NCBI RefSeq assembly: GCF_025717515.1
Contig: NZ_JAJIRN010000007.1
Coordinates: 186,001-250,000 of the forward strand
Origin: Roseateles oligotrophus
GTDB taxonomy: Bacteria; Pseudomonadota; Gammaproteobacteria; Burkholderiales; Burkholderiaceae_C
Length of the DNA stretch: 64,000 bases
Direction of reading: 5' to 3'
The translations under genes and the position numbers were made by a program. Numbering within the stretch: position 1 is the first letter of the stretch; each line of letters starts with the position of its first letter. Shown in pieces: positions 30,510-39,136 of this stretch. The notes beneath the pieces were generated by a model. It searched no databases, had not been told where the DNA came from, and saw only the letters and a list, made by a program, of their open reading frames with translations.

Positions 30510-31091
30510 CTAGTCGTCCTTGTTAGGTTCGAGTTTGCGCGGCTCGAGCGCGCCGTCTTTCATCCAATAGCCGCTGGCCATCAAATGCTCGCGCACCTGC
30601 GCACGCGCCCGGTGCAGGCGGCTCTTCACCGCCTCCAGGCTGAGCCCCAATTGCGCCGCCACTTCCGGCGCGGTCAGTTCATGCACGTCGCGCAGCAACA
30701 AGACCTCGCGGTAGGGTGGGGTCAGCCGCTCCATCGCACGCACCAAGTCGAGCCGCAGATCGGTCGGCACGGCCACTGCGGCGGGCATGTCTTGCGGCCC
30801 CAACTCGTCCAGATCCTCCGCCTTGCTGCGCAGGCGGAACAGCCGGTAGCACTCGCGCTCGACGATGCGAAACATCCAGGTCGCGAAGGTGGCTGCGGTG
30901 CGCAGCGCGCCGATCTTGCGGTAGAGCTGCCAAAGCGCAATCTGCACCGCGTCCTCGGCATCCTCGGTGGTGGAACAGGTACGGCGGGCGAAGCGCTTCA
31001 GGTCCGGCTGACAAACGCTCAGCAAGCTGTCGACGGCGCCCGCCTCGCCGCGTGTCGCGGCCTCGATCAATTGCGCTTCGGCACGGATCAT
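30510..31091 (-). CDS. ECF RNA polymerase sigma factor
   Basis: 193 aa from the ATG at 31091. Sigma region 2 (DLKRFARRTCSTTEDAEDAVQIALWQLYRKIG, with TFATWMFRIVERECYRLFR) and region 4 (LTPPYREVLLLRDVHELTAPEVAAQLGLSLEAVKSRLHRARAQVREHL) are both clear. It should direct RNA polymerase to a private promoter set. No recognisable anti-sigma factor is adjacent; instead it lies between two small CPxC membrane proteins. The region 4-2 linker is of ordinary length. Confidence 0.92.
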   Translation of the reverse strand: MIRAEAQLIEAATRGEAGAVDSLLSVCQPDLKRFARRTCSTTEDAEDAVQIALWQLYRKIGALRTAATFATWMFRIVERECYRLFRLRSKAEDLDELGPQDMPAAVAVPTDLRLDLVRAMERLTPPYREVLLLRDVHELTAPEVAAQLGLSLEAVKSRLHRARAQVREHLMASGYWMKDGALEPRKLEPNKDD

Positions 31092-31095
31092 GGTT

Positions 31096-31305
31096 CTATT
31101 TCTCCAGGTAGCGGCGGCCGGCCATCGCACAGGCCGGGCAGAAGCCGACAAAGGCGGTCAGCACCATTGTGGCGGCGGTGGCGATGGCCAAATAGCTCGC
31201 GAACCCTGTCGTAAGGCCGCCGAGTATGGCCGCGGCGATGGCGATACCCATCGCGATACGGATGGCGCGCTCCCAATTGGGCAGATTGCGTTTGAGGAAA
31301 AACAT
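31096..31305 (-). CDS. DUF2892 small membrane protein with CPAC motif
   Basis: 69 aa: NLPNWERAIRIAMGIAIAAAILGG, then a second helix ATAATMVLTAFVGFCPACAMAGRR. This is DUF2892, the membrane module seen alone or fused to rhodanese in YgaP. It ends 4 bp before the sigma factor start, so the two are cotranscribed. The Cys pair is in FCPACA at the membrane exit. Role unknown; position makes it a candidate redox or metal sensor for the sigma factor. Confidence 0.75.
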   Translation of the reverse strand: MFFLKRNLPNWERAIRIAMGIAIAAAILGGLTTGFASYLAIATAATMVLTAFVGFCPACAMAGRRYLEK

Positions 31306-31658
31306 GGTGAAAAAGTCCTGGGTTCAAGTGGATGACCTGGACCTAGAGGCGCAGCGCTTCGAAAAGGATTCAAAAAAGGTCTTGACCAGCAAAAAAACTT
31401 CAGCTGGATCCAAGTAGCCTGCCGGCCCAAGGCCACGAAGCTTCCCTGCGTCTGGACTTCTTGACTGTTGGACCTCCTGCAGGCTTACAAACAGTCCGGT
31501 CGCTGTGGGCACAGAGCGTTCTGGCTGATCGAGGCGGGCAGGGCCGGTTTATTGCGCTTGATTGAGCGCCTGAATGCGGGCGCGGACTTTGAACTCTCCG
31601 GCGCCAGCCACAGCCTTCGGTAAAGTTCAAAGCCTCTCCGCTCGACGCTGCCTTAGCC
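31306..31658. other. 353-bp intergenic region between the divergent sigma operon and GNAT gene
   Basis: No gene seen. It must hold the promoters of the sigma operon (minus) and the GNAT gene (plus). A dyad TTTGAACT (31588-31595) / AGTTCAAA (31624-31631) with a 28-nt spacer lies 27 bp before the GNAT start. No ECF-type promoter could be assigned with confidence. Confidence 0.4.
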
Positions 31659-32072
31659 ATGCATCAATTCGAACTCCTCGCTGAACTGCCTGCGGCCGAG
31701 GCCTTCAAATCGCTCTACGACACCACAGGCTGGGGGCCCGCCTCGCGCGACGCGGCGTTTTACCAAGCCGCGCTGGCCGGCTCTTGGCGGGTGCGCGCGG
31801 CCTATGCCGAGGGGCAATTGATCGGTTTTGTGCGCGCCATCTCCGATGGCCATCTGCACGCCTTCATCACCGAGATGATCGTGCGCCCCGAGTTCCAGGG
31901 CCAAGGTGTCGGGGCGGCCTTGCTGGGCGCCATCATGGCCGATTGCCGGGCCGCCGGCCTGAGCGATATCCAGCTGTTTTGCGCCAAGGGCAAGTCGGCC
32001 TTTTACCAACGCCATGGCTTTGTCAGCCGCCCGGCCGATGCGCCGGGCATGCAGTTCAATCCGCAAGGGTAA
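31659..32072 (+). CDS. GNAT-family N-acetyltransferase
   Basis: 137 aa, a compact GNAT. WGPASRDAAFYQAAL and the core VRAAYAEGQLIGFVRAISDG lead to the acetyl-CoA loop EMIVRPEFQGQGVGAALL, and the C-terminal FYQRHGFVSRPADAPGM matches the YhbS/YjdJ-like type. Substrate unknown. It stands alone on the plus strand. Base use is like the core genome, unlike the GNATs in the cassette strip. Confidence 0.85.
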   Translation: MHQFELLAELPAAEAFKSLYDTTGWGPASRDAAFYQAALAGSWRVRAAYAEGQLIGFVRAISDGHLHAFITEMIVRPEFQGQGVGAALLGAIMADCRAAGLSDIQLFCAKGKSAFYQRHGFVSRPADAPGMQFNPQG

Positions 32073-32170
32073 GCCGCCTTGCCGAAATCGTCTTGCCTTT
32101 GGGAGCGCGGTCGCTATAGTCGGCCCGGGCAGGAATGGCCTGGCCGCTCTACTGTTTTGAAAGGCTCACC

Positions 32171-32596
32171 TTGAAGAACGCAAAAACTCTGAAATCGCTG
32201 GCGGCCGGATTAGCCCTGCTGGGCTCAAGTGCGCTCTTGCTGGCGCAAGCGCCGGCCCAGACGCCAGCATTGACCCGCACCGTGGTCGCCACTGCCGATG
32301 TGTCGGTGCCGAACCGGCAGGCGGTGATCGCGCGGGTTGAAGTGGCGCCGGGCGGCGTGGCCGGTTGGCATACCCATTCCGGTGATGAAATGAGTTATGT
32401 GATGGAGGGCGAGGCGGTGCTCTTGATCGCCGGCCAGCCGCCGCGCCATGTGGCAACAGGCCAGGCTTTTGTGGTGCCGGCCGGCGTCGTGCACAGTGCT
32501 CGAAATGAAGGCAGTGTTGCGGCCAAGCTGGTCGGCGTTTATGTGGTGGAGAAAGGCCAGCCCTTGGCCTCGCCGGCTACGGCGCCGGCGCCGTAG
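32171..32596 (+). CDS. Exported cupin-domain protein
   Basis: About 141 aa from a TTG at 32171 (aagg upstream), which opens straight into a signal peptide (KNAKTLKSLAAGLALLGSSALLLAQ). An ATG at 32135 would add 12 residues before it. The cupin core is intact: GWHTHSGDEMSYVMEGEAVLLIAG gives His-x-His and Glu, and VVPAGVVHSARNEG the last His. Small periplasmic cupins bind a metal and often a small organic acid; no substrate is suggested. It converges on the LysR gene (3-bp gap). Confidence 0.75.
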   Translation: MKNAKTLKSLAAGLALLGSSALLLAQAPAQTPALTRTVVATADVSVPNRQAVIARVEVAPGGVAGWHTHSGDEMSYVMEGEAVLLIAGQPPRHVATGQAFVVPAGVVHSARNEGSVAAKLVGVYVVEKGQPLASPATAPAP

Positions 32597-32599
32597 CGA

Positions 32600-33529
32600 T
32601 CAAGAGCCCAACTGCTCTGCGGCCCTTGTCAATTGCCGCGCCGATTCGGCCATCTCCGCATGCAGCCAATCGCACAACATGCGCAGCGCCGGCTCCTCGC
32701 GAAAAGCCGGCGGGTAGACGATGTGATAGCGGCGCTGGCTGGCGCCTTCCATCGTGGGCCCGGGTAGGCGCTGCAAGCGACCTTCCAAGAGCGCGTCGGC
32801 GGCCAGCAGTTCGCGCACCAAGGCCACGCCCATGCCTTGCTCGGCCGCTTGCACCAGCAAGCCGCCGTCATTGAAGCTGGCGGCCGGCACGATGCTGCAA
32901 GCCAGGCCGGCTTTGGCAAACCATTCCGTCCACTGCTCGGCGTCACCGAGCAGCGCTTGATCGGCCAAGGTCTGCCAGCTTGCGCCGTCCAAGCGTTGCG
33001 CCAAGGCCGGTGTAGCGACGACGATTTGGCGTGACTCCATCAGCACTTCATTGACTAGGCCTGGCCACGGCCCCACCCCTTGACGCAAGGCCAGATGAAA
33101 CCCCTCTGCGTCCAGATCGATCACGCGCTGCAGCGTGAACAGCTTCAGCGTGATGTCCGGATGCGCGGCCCGCCAGCGGCTCAAGCGAGGCATCAGCCAG
33201 CGCTGCGCAAACGAGGGTGTGCAAGTGATGTTGAGGCTGCGCATCGCGCTGCCGTCGGCCGCGCTGGCGGCGCGCAGACCCAGATCCAACTCGGCCCAGG
33301 CGCGCTCCACGGCGGCTTGCAAGGCGCTGCCGGCGGGATTGAGCTGGATGCCGCGGCCCGCCCGCTCGAACAGCGAAAAGCCCAGCTGCGACTCCAGCGC
33401 ACGGATTTGCTGGCTGACGGCGCTGTGCGTCAGGTGCAGTTGCTCGGCCGCGGCACGCACGTTTTGCAGGCGGGCGACGGCGCGAAAGGCGGCCAGGTAT
33501 TGCAGCGGTAGACGGGGTGGATGGCTCAT
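32600..33529 (-). CDS. LysR-family transcriptional regulator (GcvA-like)
   Basis: 309 aa. Helix-turn-helix at residues 24-45 (VRAAAEQLHLTHSAVSQQIRALE), then FERAGRGIQLNPAG and a substrate domain with GVGPWPGLVNEVLM. This combination is typical of the GcvA/AmpR branch. It is divergent from the alpha/beta hydrolase at 33651 (121-bp gap), which is its most likely target by LysR convention. Confidence 0.9.
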   Translation of the reverse strand: MSHPPRLPLQYLAAFRAVARLQNVRAAAEQLHLTHSAVSQQIRALESQLGFSLFERAGRGIQLNPAGSALQAAVERAWAELDLGLRAASAADGSAMRSLNITCTPSFAQRWLMPRLSRWRAAHPDITLKLFTLQRVIDLDAEGFHLALRQGVGPWPGLVNEVLMESRQIVVATPALAQRLDGASWQTLADQALLGDAEQWTEWFAKAGLACSIVPAASFNDGGLLVQAAEQGMGVALVRELLAADALLEGRLQRLPGPTMEGASQRRYHIVYPPAFREEPALRMLCDWLHAEMAESARQLTRAAEQLGS

Positions 33530-33650
33530 CTGGAAAGTTTAACTGCCCAGAACGGGCGGAAATTCGCGCTATTCAGCGGTGGATTGAAAACATACGATGC
33601 CCAGCAAGTGATTCGACCGACGCATTCCCGCCCTGAAGGAGCCCCAGCGC

Positions 33651-34700
33651 ATGAGCCCGCACCGCCTGATGACCGCCACCCTCGTGATTGCCGCTTTGGC
33701 AGCGAGTACTCAATTGCCGCAGGTTTTCGCTACCGACATACCCGCACCGTCGCCTTCGGCCAAGTCGGCCGAGGGCAAAGATCCTGCTCAGCCCGCAGCC
33801 TGGAGCGAGCATCAGGTGGCGACGCCCGACGGGCTGCTGGCCTACACCAGCATAGGCCAGGGCCCCGTGTTGCTGGTCATCCCGGGTGGGCCGGGCGGCA
33901 GCGGCTATGGCCTGCGCAGCCGCTTCCTGCCGCTGGCCAAGCAATTCAACATCATCCTTGTCGACAATATCGGCCGGGGCCGCTCGGCCCGCCTGGCCGA
34001 CCCTGCGCGCTACACGGTGGAGCGCGATGCGCAAGACATCGAGCACCTGCGCCGCTTTCTGGGCGTCAAGACGCTGGCGCTGTATGGGCATTCTTATGGC
34101 GGCCTGGTGGCGCAGGCCTACGCCGCACAGCATCCGCAGGCGGTGGACCATCTGATTCTGGGCAATACCTTGCATGGCGAGCAGAGCTGGCAGGCGCAGA
34201 TCGATGGCTTCAAGGATTGGCTGCGCCGCCATCACCCGGAGCGTTGGCAGCGGGTGCTGGAACTGCGCGAGCAGGGGCAGCTGACCGGTAGCGCCGAGGG
34301 TCAGGACTTGTTCGGCGAGGTGCTCGACGCCTTGTACTGGGCCAATCGGGCGGCGGAGCGCCCCAAGTCGGCCGCCAGCGGCGACCCGCGTGACGCGATG
34401 AACAAGGCGGTGTATTTTGCGATGCTGGGGCCCGACCCGGAGTGGCGGGTTGGCGGAACGCTTCGAGGCGTCGAGTTGCTGCCCAGATTAAAGTCCGTCA
34501 CCGCACCGACCTTGTTGCTGACCGGTCGCTTTGACCCGGTGGCGCCGCCCAGCGTGATGGGTGAGATGCGGCAGGCCCTGGTGGCCAGCGCGGGGGCCAG
34601 CGCCTTGGTATTCGAGCATTCCGGCCACCGGCCATTTGTCGAGGAACCCGAGGCCTGGGCCAAGGCCGTGGGCGACTTTTTGCAACGCAGCGCTAACTGA
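33651..34700 (+). CDS. Exported alpha/beta hydrolase, proline iminopeptidase-like
   Basis: 349 aa with an N-terminal signal peptide (MTATLVIAALAASTQLPQVFA). Oxyanion loop IPGGPGGSGYG (HGGPG type of prolyl aminopeptidases), nucleophile S148 in LYGHSYGG, acid in LLTGRFDPVAPP and His in EHSGHRPFVEEP near residue 325. Family S33 enzymes cut N-terminal proline or other small substrates; the substrate here is unknown. A SnoaL-like gene follows after 2 bp. Confidence 0.82.
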   Translation: MSPHRLMTATLVIAALAASTQLPQVFATDIPAPSPSAKSAEGKDPAQPAAWSEHQVATPDGLLAYTSIGQGPVLLVIPGGPGGSGYGLRSRFLPLAKQFNIILVDNIGRGRSARLADPARYTVERDAQDIEHLRRFLGVKTLALYGHSYGGLVAQAYAAQHPQAVDHLILGNTLHGEQSWQAQIDGFKDWLRRHHPERWQRVLELREQGQLTGSAEGQDLFGEVLDALYWANRAAERPKSAASGDPRDAMNKAVYFAMLGPDPEWRVGGTLRGVELLPRLKSVTAPTLLLTGRFDPVAPPSVMGEMRQALVASAGASALVFEHSGHRPFVEEPEAWAKAVGDFLQRSAN

Positions 34701-34702
34701 AT

Positions 34703-35089
34703 ATGTCCATTCACCTTGACCCAGAATCTGTCATCCAAGCCCAGTTGGATGCTTACAACGCCCGCGATATGGCCGCCTGGCTTGCCACCTATGCGCCGGA
34801 CGCCAAACAATACGCCTATCCCGGCGTCTTGCTGGCCAGCGGCCATGCCGAAATTCGCGCCCGCATGACGGCGCGTTTCACCGAAACCAATCTGCATGCA
34901 CGCCTGCTCAGCCGCAAGGTCTTGAAGACCGCCGAGGGGGCGACGGTGATCGATCATGAAACCATCACGCGGACCTTCCCCGAGGGGCCGGGTGAGCTCG
35001 ATATGGTGGCCATCTACGAGGTGGCGGGCGGGCTGATTCGCTCCGGGCTGTTCATCGGCGGAGAGGCGCGGCTGATTGACCCGTTTTAG
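34703..35089 (+). CDS. SnoaL/NTF2-like protein
   Basis: 128 aa, a single NTF2-like barrel: IQAQLDAYNARDMAAWLATYAPDAKQYAYPG and HAEIRARMTARF, then beta strands ending GLFIGGEARLI. Members are isomerases, hydrolases or plain binding proteins. It starts 2 bp after the hydrolase gene, so it is cotranscribed. No signal peptide, although its neighbour is exported. Confidence 0.8.
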   Translation: MSIHLDPESVIQAQLDAYNARDMAAWLATYAPDAKQYAYPGVLLASGHAEIRARMTARFTETNLHARLLSRKVLKTAEGATVIDHETITRTFPEGPGELDMVAIYEVAGGLIRSGLFIGGEARLIDPF

Positions 35090-35096
35090 AAAGTCG

Positions 35097-36314
35097 CTAG
35101 CGCAAACGCCATTCCGCCAAACCCTTCAACCAGACGGATGCCGACTGTTGCAACCAGCTCTGGGCTGGCGGGTCGGCACGCAGATAGGTATTCAAGAACG
35201 CAATGCTGATGTGCTCCACCGCGACGCCGGCCTCCTGGTTGCCCTTGTCCAGCAGCGTGGGCGGCGGCGCCGCGCTCATGATGGTGTTGTGTTGACCGGG
35301 GCCATGGCTGGCCTGGCTTGGCGCACGCCTTGCCATGCCCCCTCCGGCTGGCTCGTTAGGTGATTCGGCCATGCCGCTCGCACCCGCCAGCGCGGCGTGG
35401 CTGGGGCTGTTCAAAAGCAGCAGGTATTTGTGGGTGTCTGGCGGCAATTGTTCAAAGAACTGGTGGCGCTCGGCGGGCGAGTTGAGCAGGCCGTTGAGAT
35501 CGGCGGCGCCGCGCGAGTTGATCGCCAGCAGGGGCAAGTTCGCGGGCAGCGTCGCGATTGCCTGGGTGGCTTCCGAGCGAGTCAGGGCGGACGGACTCAG
35601 CATGACGACGGCCCGCGCCCGGTCCCCGGACAAGGGCTCCAGCCCGGCGGCCCAGGCCAGCGCGGTGGCGGCGCCCAGGTCATAACCGAGGACGGCGATG
35701 CGGTCTGCATCGATGCGCCGCCATAGGCCGTCACCGCCGGCGTCAGCTCCCGCTGCGCGCAGCTTGGCCTCTTTGATTGCGCCCAGCAGCATGCGCAGCC
35801 GTGCTTGCAGCAGTTGGGGCTGTTGATGCTGCAAGGCCAGCGCCTTGAAATCGGCCGAGCGGGCCAAGTCCGAAGACCAAGCCGTTTGGTCGGCCGCCAG
35901 CGCTTGGAAACTCAAGACCGCATAGCCGGCGCGGGCCCAGGCATAACGCCAATGCGCACCGGCTTGGGCCGACTCGCCCAGGCCGGGCAGATAAACCAGC
36001 AGGGGCAAACGGTTTGGCCCGGCAACCGGCGCTGCCAGGACGGTGGTCAGCGGCTCGCCGTTGACCACCCATTGCTGGCTTGCCACGCTCAGCTCGACCG
36101 TGGAGGGCTGCGCGCTGGCCGGTCTGGGCGCCCCGGGGTAGCCGCGTGCGGCCAGATCCAAGGCGCGCTGCTGGGCGGCCGAGGCGTCCTGGCGCGGCGC
36201 GTAGGGCGATGGTGGATGGCGTGGCCCGGCGCAGGCCAGCAGGCCGAGCGTGCATACGGCGAGCAAGATCAGCTTTGGCAAGCCAGTGGGTTCGATACGG
36301 CAATGTTCGGGCAT
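35097..36314 (-). CDS. Lipoprotein with alpha/beta-hydrolase fold, Asp in the nucleophile position
   Basis: 405 aa. The lipobox LGLLAC ends at C28, so it should be lipid-anchored. The hydrolase fold is visible: LPLLVYLPGLGESAQAGAHW, AGYAVLSFQ, a nucleophile elbow VLGYDLGAAT, LPLLAINSRGAAD and a late SPSHAALAG. The elbow has Asp (D212) where dienelactone hydrolases have Cys and esterases Ser. Asp is the nucleophile in haloalkane dehalogenases and epoxide hydrolases, but this protein does not otherwise resemble those. It may be an unusual enzyme or an inactive relative. It follows fdsA by 20 bp on the same strand. Confidence 0.7.
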   Translation of the reverse strand: MPEHCRIEPTGLPKLILLAVCTLGLLACAGPRHPPSPYAPRQDASAAQQRALDLAARGYPGAPRPASAQPSTVELSVASQQWVVNGEPLTTVLAAPVAGPNRLPLLVYLPGLGESAQAGAHWRYAWARAGYAVLSFQALAADQTAWSSDLARSADFKALALQHQQPQLLQARLRMLLGAIKEAKLRAAGADAGGDGLWRRIDADRIAVLGYDLGAATALAWAAGLEPLSGDRARAVVMLSPSALTRSEATQAIATLPANLPLLAINSRGAADLNGLLNSPAERHQFFEQLPPDTHKYLLLLNSPSHAALAGASGMAESPNEPAGGGMARRAPSQASHGPGQHNTIMSAAPPPTLLDKGNQEAGVAVEHISIAFLNTYLRADPPAQSWLQQSASVWLKGLAEWRLR

Positions 36315-36334
36315 GGCAGGTTCCGGGCCTTCGG

Positions 36335-39136
36335 CTATTCGTTCTGCGTTGCTTTGATCTGCACCGCGTCAACCCGCACGGCCGTGACCTTGAAGCCGGG
36401 GATCTTGCCCGTTGGGTCGAGCGCGCTGCCGGTCAAGACATTGGCGGCCGCCTCCCAATAGCAGAACGGCAGAAAGACCTGACCCCGGCGCACCTCGGGG
36501 CTGATCTGCAGCAGCGCCTCGACCTCGCCATGGCGTGAGCTCATGCGTATCGCCTGCCCCTCATGCAGGCGCAGGCCGGCGGCGTCTTCGGCATGCATGC
36601 TCAGCAGGGGCGCGGGCGACAAGGCGTCCAGCACCTCGGCCCGCCGCGTCATCGCGCCGGTATGCCAATGCTCGAGCACGCGGCCGGTGCTCAGCACGAG
36701 CGGGAAGTCGTGGTCGGGCTGCTCGGGGCCGGGCATGAAGCTGGCCGGTACCAATTGAGCCCGGCCGCTGTGGGTCGGAAAACTCTGCTCGAAGATGACG
36801 GCGTGGCCGGGCTCGCCCTCACGCGGCGCCGGCGTGACCACCGCCTCTTCGCGCCTCAATCTCGACCAAGGCACGCCGGCCAGCGGCGCCATCACTGCGC
36901 GCATTTCTTCGAACACGCGCGCCGTCGGGGCCTCGGCCGCCAACTGGCCATCGCCATCCGCCGTTTGCCAATAATGCCAGCCCAGGCCGATGCGCCGCGC
37001 CAGTTGTTCGATGATCCACAAATCCTGGCGTGCCTGCCCCGGCGGCGTCAGTGCCGGCCGGCCCAGCTGTATCAGCCGGTCGGTATTGGTGTAGCTGCCC
37101 CATTTTTCCAGCTGCGCCGAGGCCGGCAGAATCACATCGGCGAGCAGCGCGGTTTCGGTCGCGAAGATGTCTTGCACGACCAGATGCTCAAGCCTTGCTA
37201 AGGCCGCACGCGCATGGTCGAGGTCGGGGTCGGACATGGCCGGGTTCTCGCCCTCGATGAACATGCCCTTGATGCGGCCTTCATAGGCGGCATGGATGAT
37301 CTCGACCACGGTCAGACCTGGCTGCGGGTCCAGCGGCGTGGCCCACAGCGCCTCGAAATGCTCGCGCACCTCGGCCAAGGCGATGCGCTGGTAATTGGGC
37401 ATCATCATCGGGATCATGCCGGCGTCCGAGGCGCCCTGCACATTGTTCTGACCACGCAGCGGATGCAGGCCGCAGCCGGGGCGGCCGATCTGGCCGGTGA
37501 TCATCGCGAGCGCGATCAGGCAGCGGGCGTTGTCGGTGCCATGCACATGCTGGCTGATGCCCATGCCCCAGAAAATCATCGCGCTCTTGGCGCTGGCATA
37601 ACGCCTCGCCACAGCGCGCAAGACCTCGGGCGCGATGCCGCAGATCTCGCTCATGCGCTCCGGCGTGCACTCGGCCACCGAAGCCTTCAAGGCCTCGAAA
37701 CCATTGACCCGCGCGGCAATGAAATCCGGATCGGTCAAACCCTCGGCAATGATCACATGCAGCAGCGCATTCAGCAACGCCACATCGGTGTCGGGCCGGA
37801 AGGCCAGATGGTGGGTGGCAAAGCGGGCCATCGGCGCGCGCCGGGGGTCGGCGACGATCAGTGTCGCGCCGGCCTTGACGGCGTTCTTGATGAAGGAGGC
37901 CGCGACCGGGTGGTTGCTGCTCGGGTTGGCGCCGATCAGCAGGATCACTTCCGCATATTGGGCGTCCAGCACCGGGTTGCTGACCGAGCCGGAGCCCAGG
38001 CCTTCGAGCAAGGCGGCAACCGAGCTGGCATGGCACAGGCGCGTGCAATGGTCGACGTTATTGGTCGAGAGGCCTTGGCGAATCAGCTTCTGGAACAGAT
38101 AGGCCTCCTCGTTGCTGCCCTTGGCGGAGCCGAAACCGGCCAGTGGGCTGGCCGCGCCGCTGGCGTGGGAATCGAGCAAGCGGCGCAAACCGGCGGCGGC
38201 AAGGTCCAGCGCTTCTTCCCAAGTCGCCTCGCGGAATAGCGCCGACAAAGCCAACTCACCGCGCCGCACGCGGGCTATGTCGGCGGGGTCTTTGGCCACG
38301 CCTTCGCGGCGGATCAAGGGTGTGGTGAGGCGCTGATCGCTGGACACATAGTCATAACCATAGCGGCCCTTGACGCATAGGCGCCCCTGATTGGCCGGGC
38401 CATCGCGGCCGATCGCTTCCAGAATCTTGTTGTCCTTGACCCGGTAGCTGAGCTGGCAGCCGACGCCGCAATAAGGGCAGACCGAATCGACGACCGCGTC
38501 GGCGGCCTGCAGCGCGGCGCCATTGGCCGGCGTCAGTGCGCCGGTCGGGCAGGCTTGCACGCATTCGCCGCAGGCCACACAACTGCTGCTGCCCAGCGCC
38601 TCATCGGCGTCGAAGCTGATGCGGGTGTCGGCGCCCCAGCCGGCAATGCCGAGCACATCGTTGACCTGCTCGTCGCGGCAGGCGCGCACGCAGCGCATGC
38701 ATTGGATGCAGGCGTCCAGTTGCACGGTGATCGCCGGGTGGCTGCGGTCGGGGGCCGGTGCGGCCGGCTTGGCGAAGCGCGCTGGGCCAACGTTCAGCGC
38801 CTCGCACCATTGCGTCAGCTCGGAATTCAGCGTGTGGGCCTCAGCAGGCGCCTTGGCGGCGAGCAGTTCCAAGACCATGGACTGGCTGCGCCGCACGCGT
38901 TGATTGTTCAGGCTGATAGCCATGCCTTCGCGCGGCTGCCGGCAACATGACGCCGCGAGCGCCCGTTCGCCGTCAATCTCGACCACGCAGGCGCGGCAAT
39001 TGCCGGCCGGGTTCAGGCCATCCTGGTGGCACAGCGTGGGGATGCTGAAACCCTGGCGCCGCGCGGCGCTCAGAATTGTTTCGCCGGCTTGGGCCTGCAG
39101 GGCCTGGCCGTCGAGGCTGAAGTTGATCTCACTCAT
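36335..39136 (-). CDS. fdsA: NAD-dependent formate dehydrogenase, alpha (molybdopterin) subunit
   Basis: 933 aa from the ATG at 39136; the frame is open further but reads into fdsB. Order: 2Fe-2S ferredoxin domain (PTLCHQDGLNPAGNCRAC), His/Cys cluster region, two 4Fe-4S motifs (CIQCMRCVRAC; CVACGECVQACPTG), the molybdopterin-domain 4Fe-4S (CPYCGVGC), and the bis-MGD catalytic domain with the active-site Cys in TRLCHASSVAALLEG (Cys, not selenocysteine). The C-terminal molybdopterin-dinucleotide domain has LSTGRVLEHWHTGAMTRR. It oxidises formate to CO2 in the cytoplasm. Its start overlaps the fdsB stop. Confidence 0.95.
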   Translation of the reverse strand: MSEINFSLDGQALQAQAGETILSAARRQGFSIPTLCHQDGLNPAGNCRACVVEIDGERALAASCCRQPREGMAISLNNQRVRRSQSMVLELLAAKAPAEAHTLNSELTQWCEALNVGPARFAKPAAPAPDRSHPAITVQLDACIQCMRCVRACRDEQVNDVLGIAGWGADTRISFDADEALGSSSCVACGECVQACPTGALTPANGAALQAADAVVDSVCPYCGVGCQLSYRVKDNKILEAIGRDGPANQGRLCVKGRYGYDYVSSDQRLTTPLIRREGVAKDPADIARVRRGELALSALFREATWEEALDLAAAGLRRLLDSHASGAASPLAGFGSAKGSNEEAYLFQKLIRQGLSTNNVDHCTRLCHASSVAALLEGLGSGSVSNPVLDAQYAEVILLIGANPSSNHPVAASFIKNAVKAGATLIVADPRRAPMARFATHHLAFRPDTDVALLNALLHVIIAEGLTDPDFIAARVNGFEALKASVAECTPERMSEICGIAPEVLRAVARRYASAKSAMIFWGMGISQHVHGTDNARCLIALAMITGQIGRPGCGLHPLRGQNNVQGASDAGMIPMMMPNYQRIALAEVREHFEALWATPLDPQPGLTVVEIIHAAYEGRIKGMFIEGENPAMSDPDLDHARAALARLEHLVVQDIFATETALLADVILPASAQLEKWGSYTNTDRLIQLGRPALTPPGQARQDLWIIEQLARRIGLGWHYWQTADGDGQLAAEAPTARVFEEMRAVMAPLAGVPWSRLRREEAVVTPAPREGEPGHAVIFEQSFPTHSGRAQLVPASFMPGPEQPDHDFPLVLSTGRVLEHWHTGAMTRRAEVLDALSPAPLLSMHAEDAAGLRLHEGQAIRMSSRHGEVEALLQISPEVRRGQVFLPFCYWEAAANVLTGSALDPTGKIPGFKVTAVRVDAVQIKATQNE

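Noticed and set aside
31400-31660. Minus-strand 86-codon frame in the sigma/GNAT intergenic region
   Set aside because: Basic, low-complexity product, no ribosome site, no similarity I can recall.
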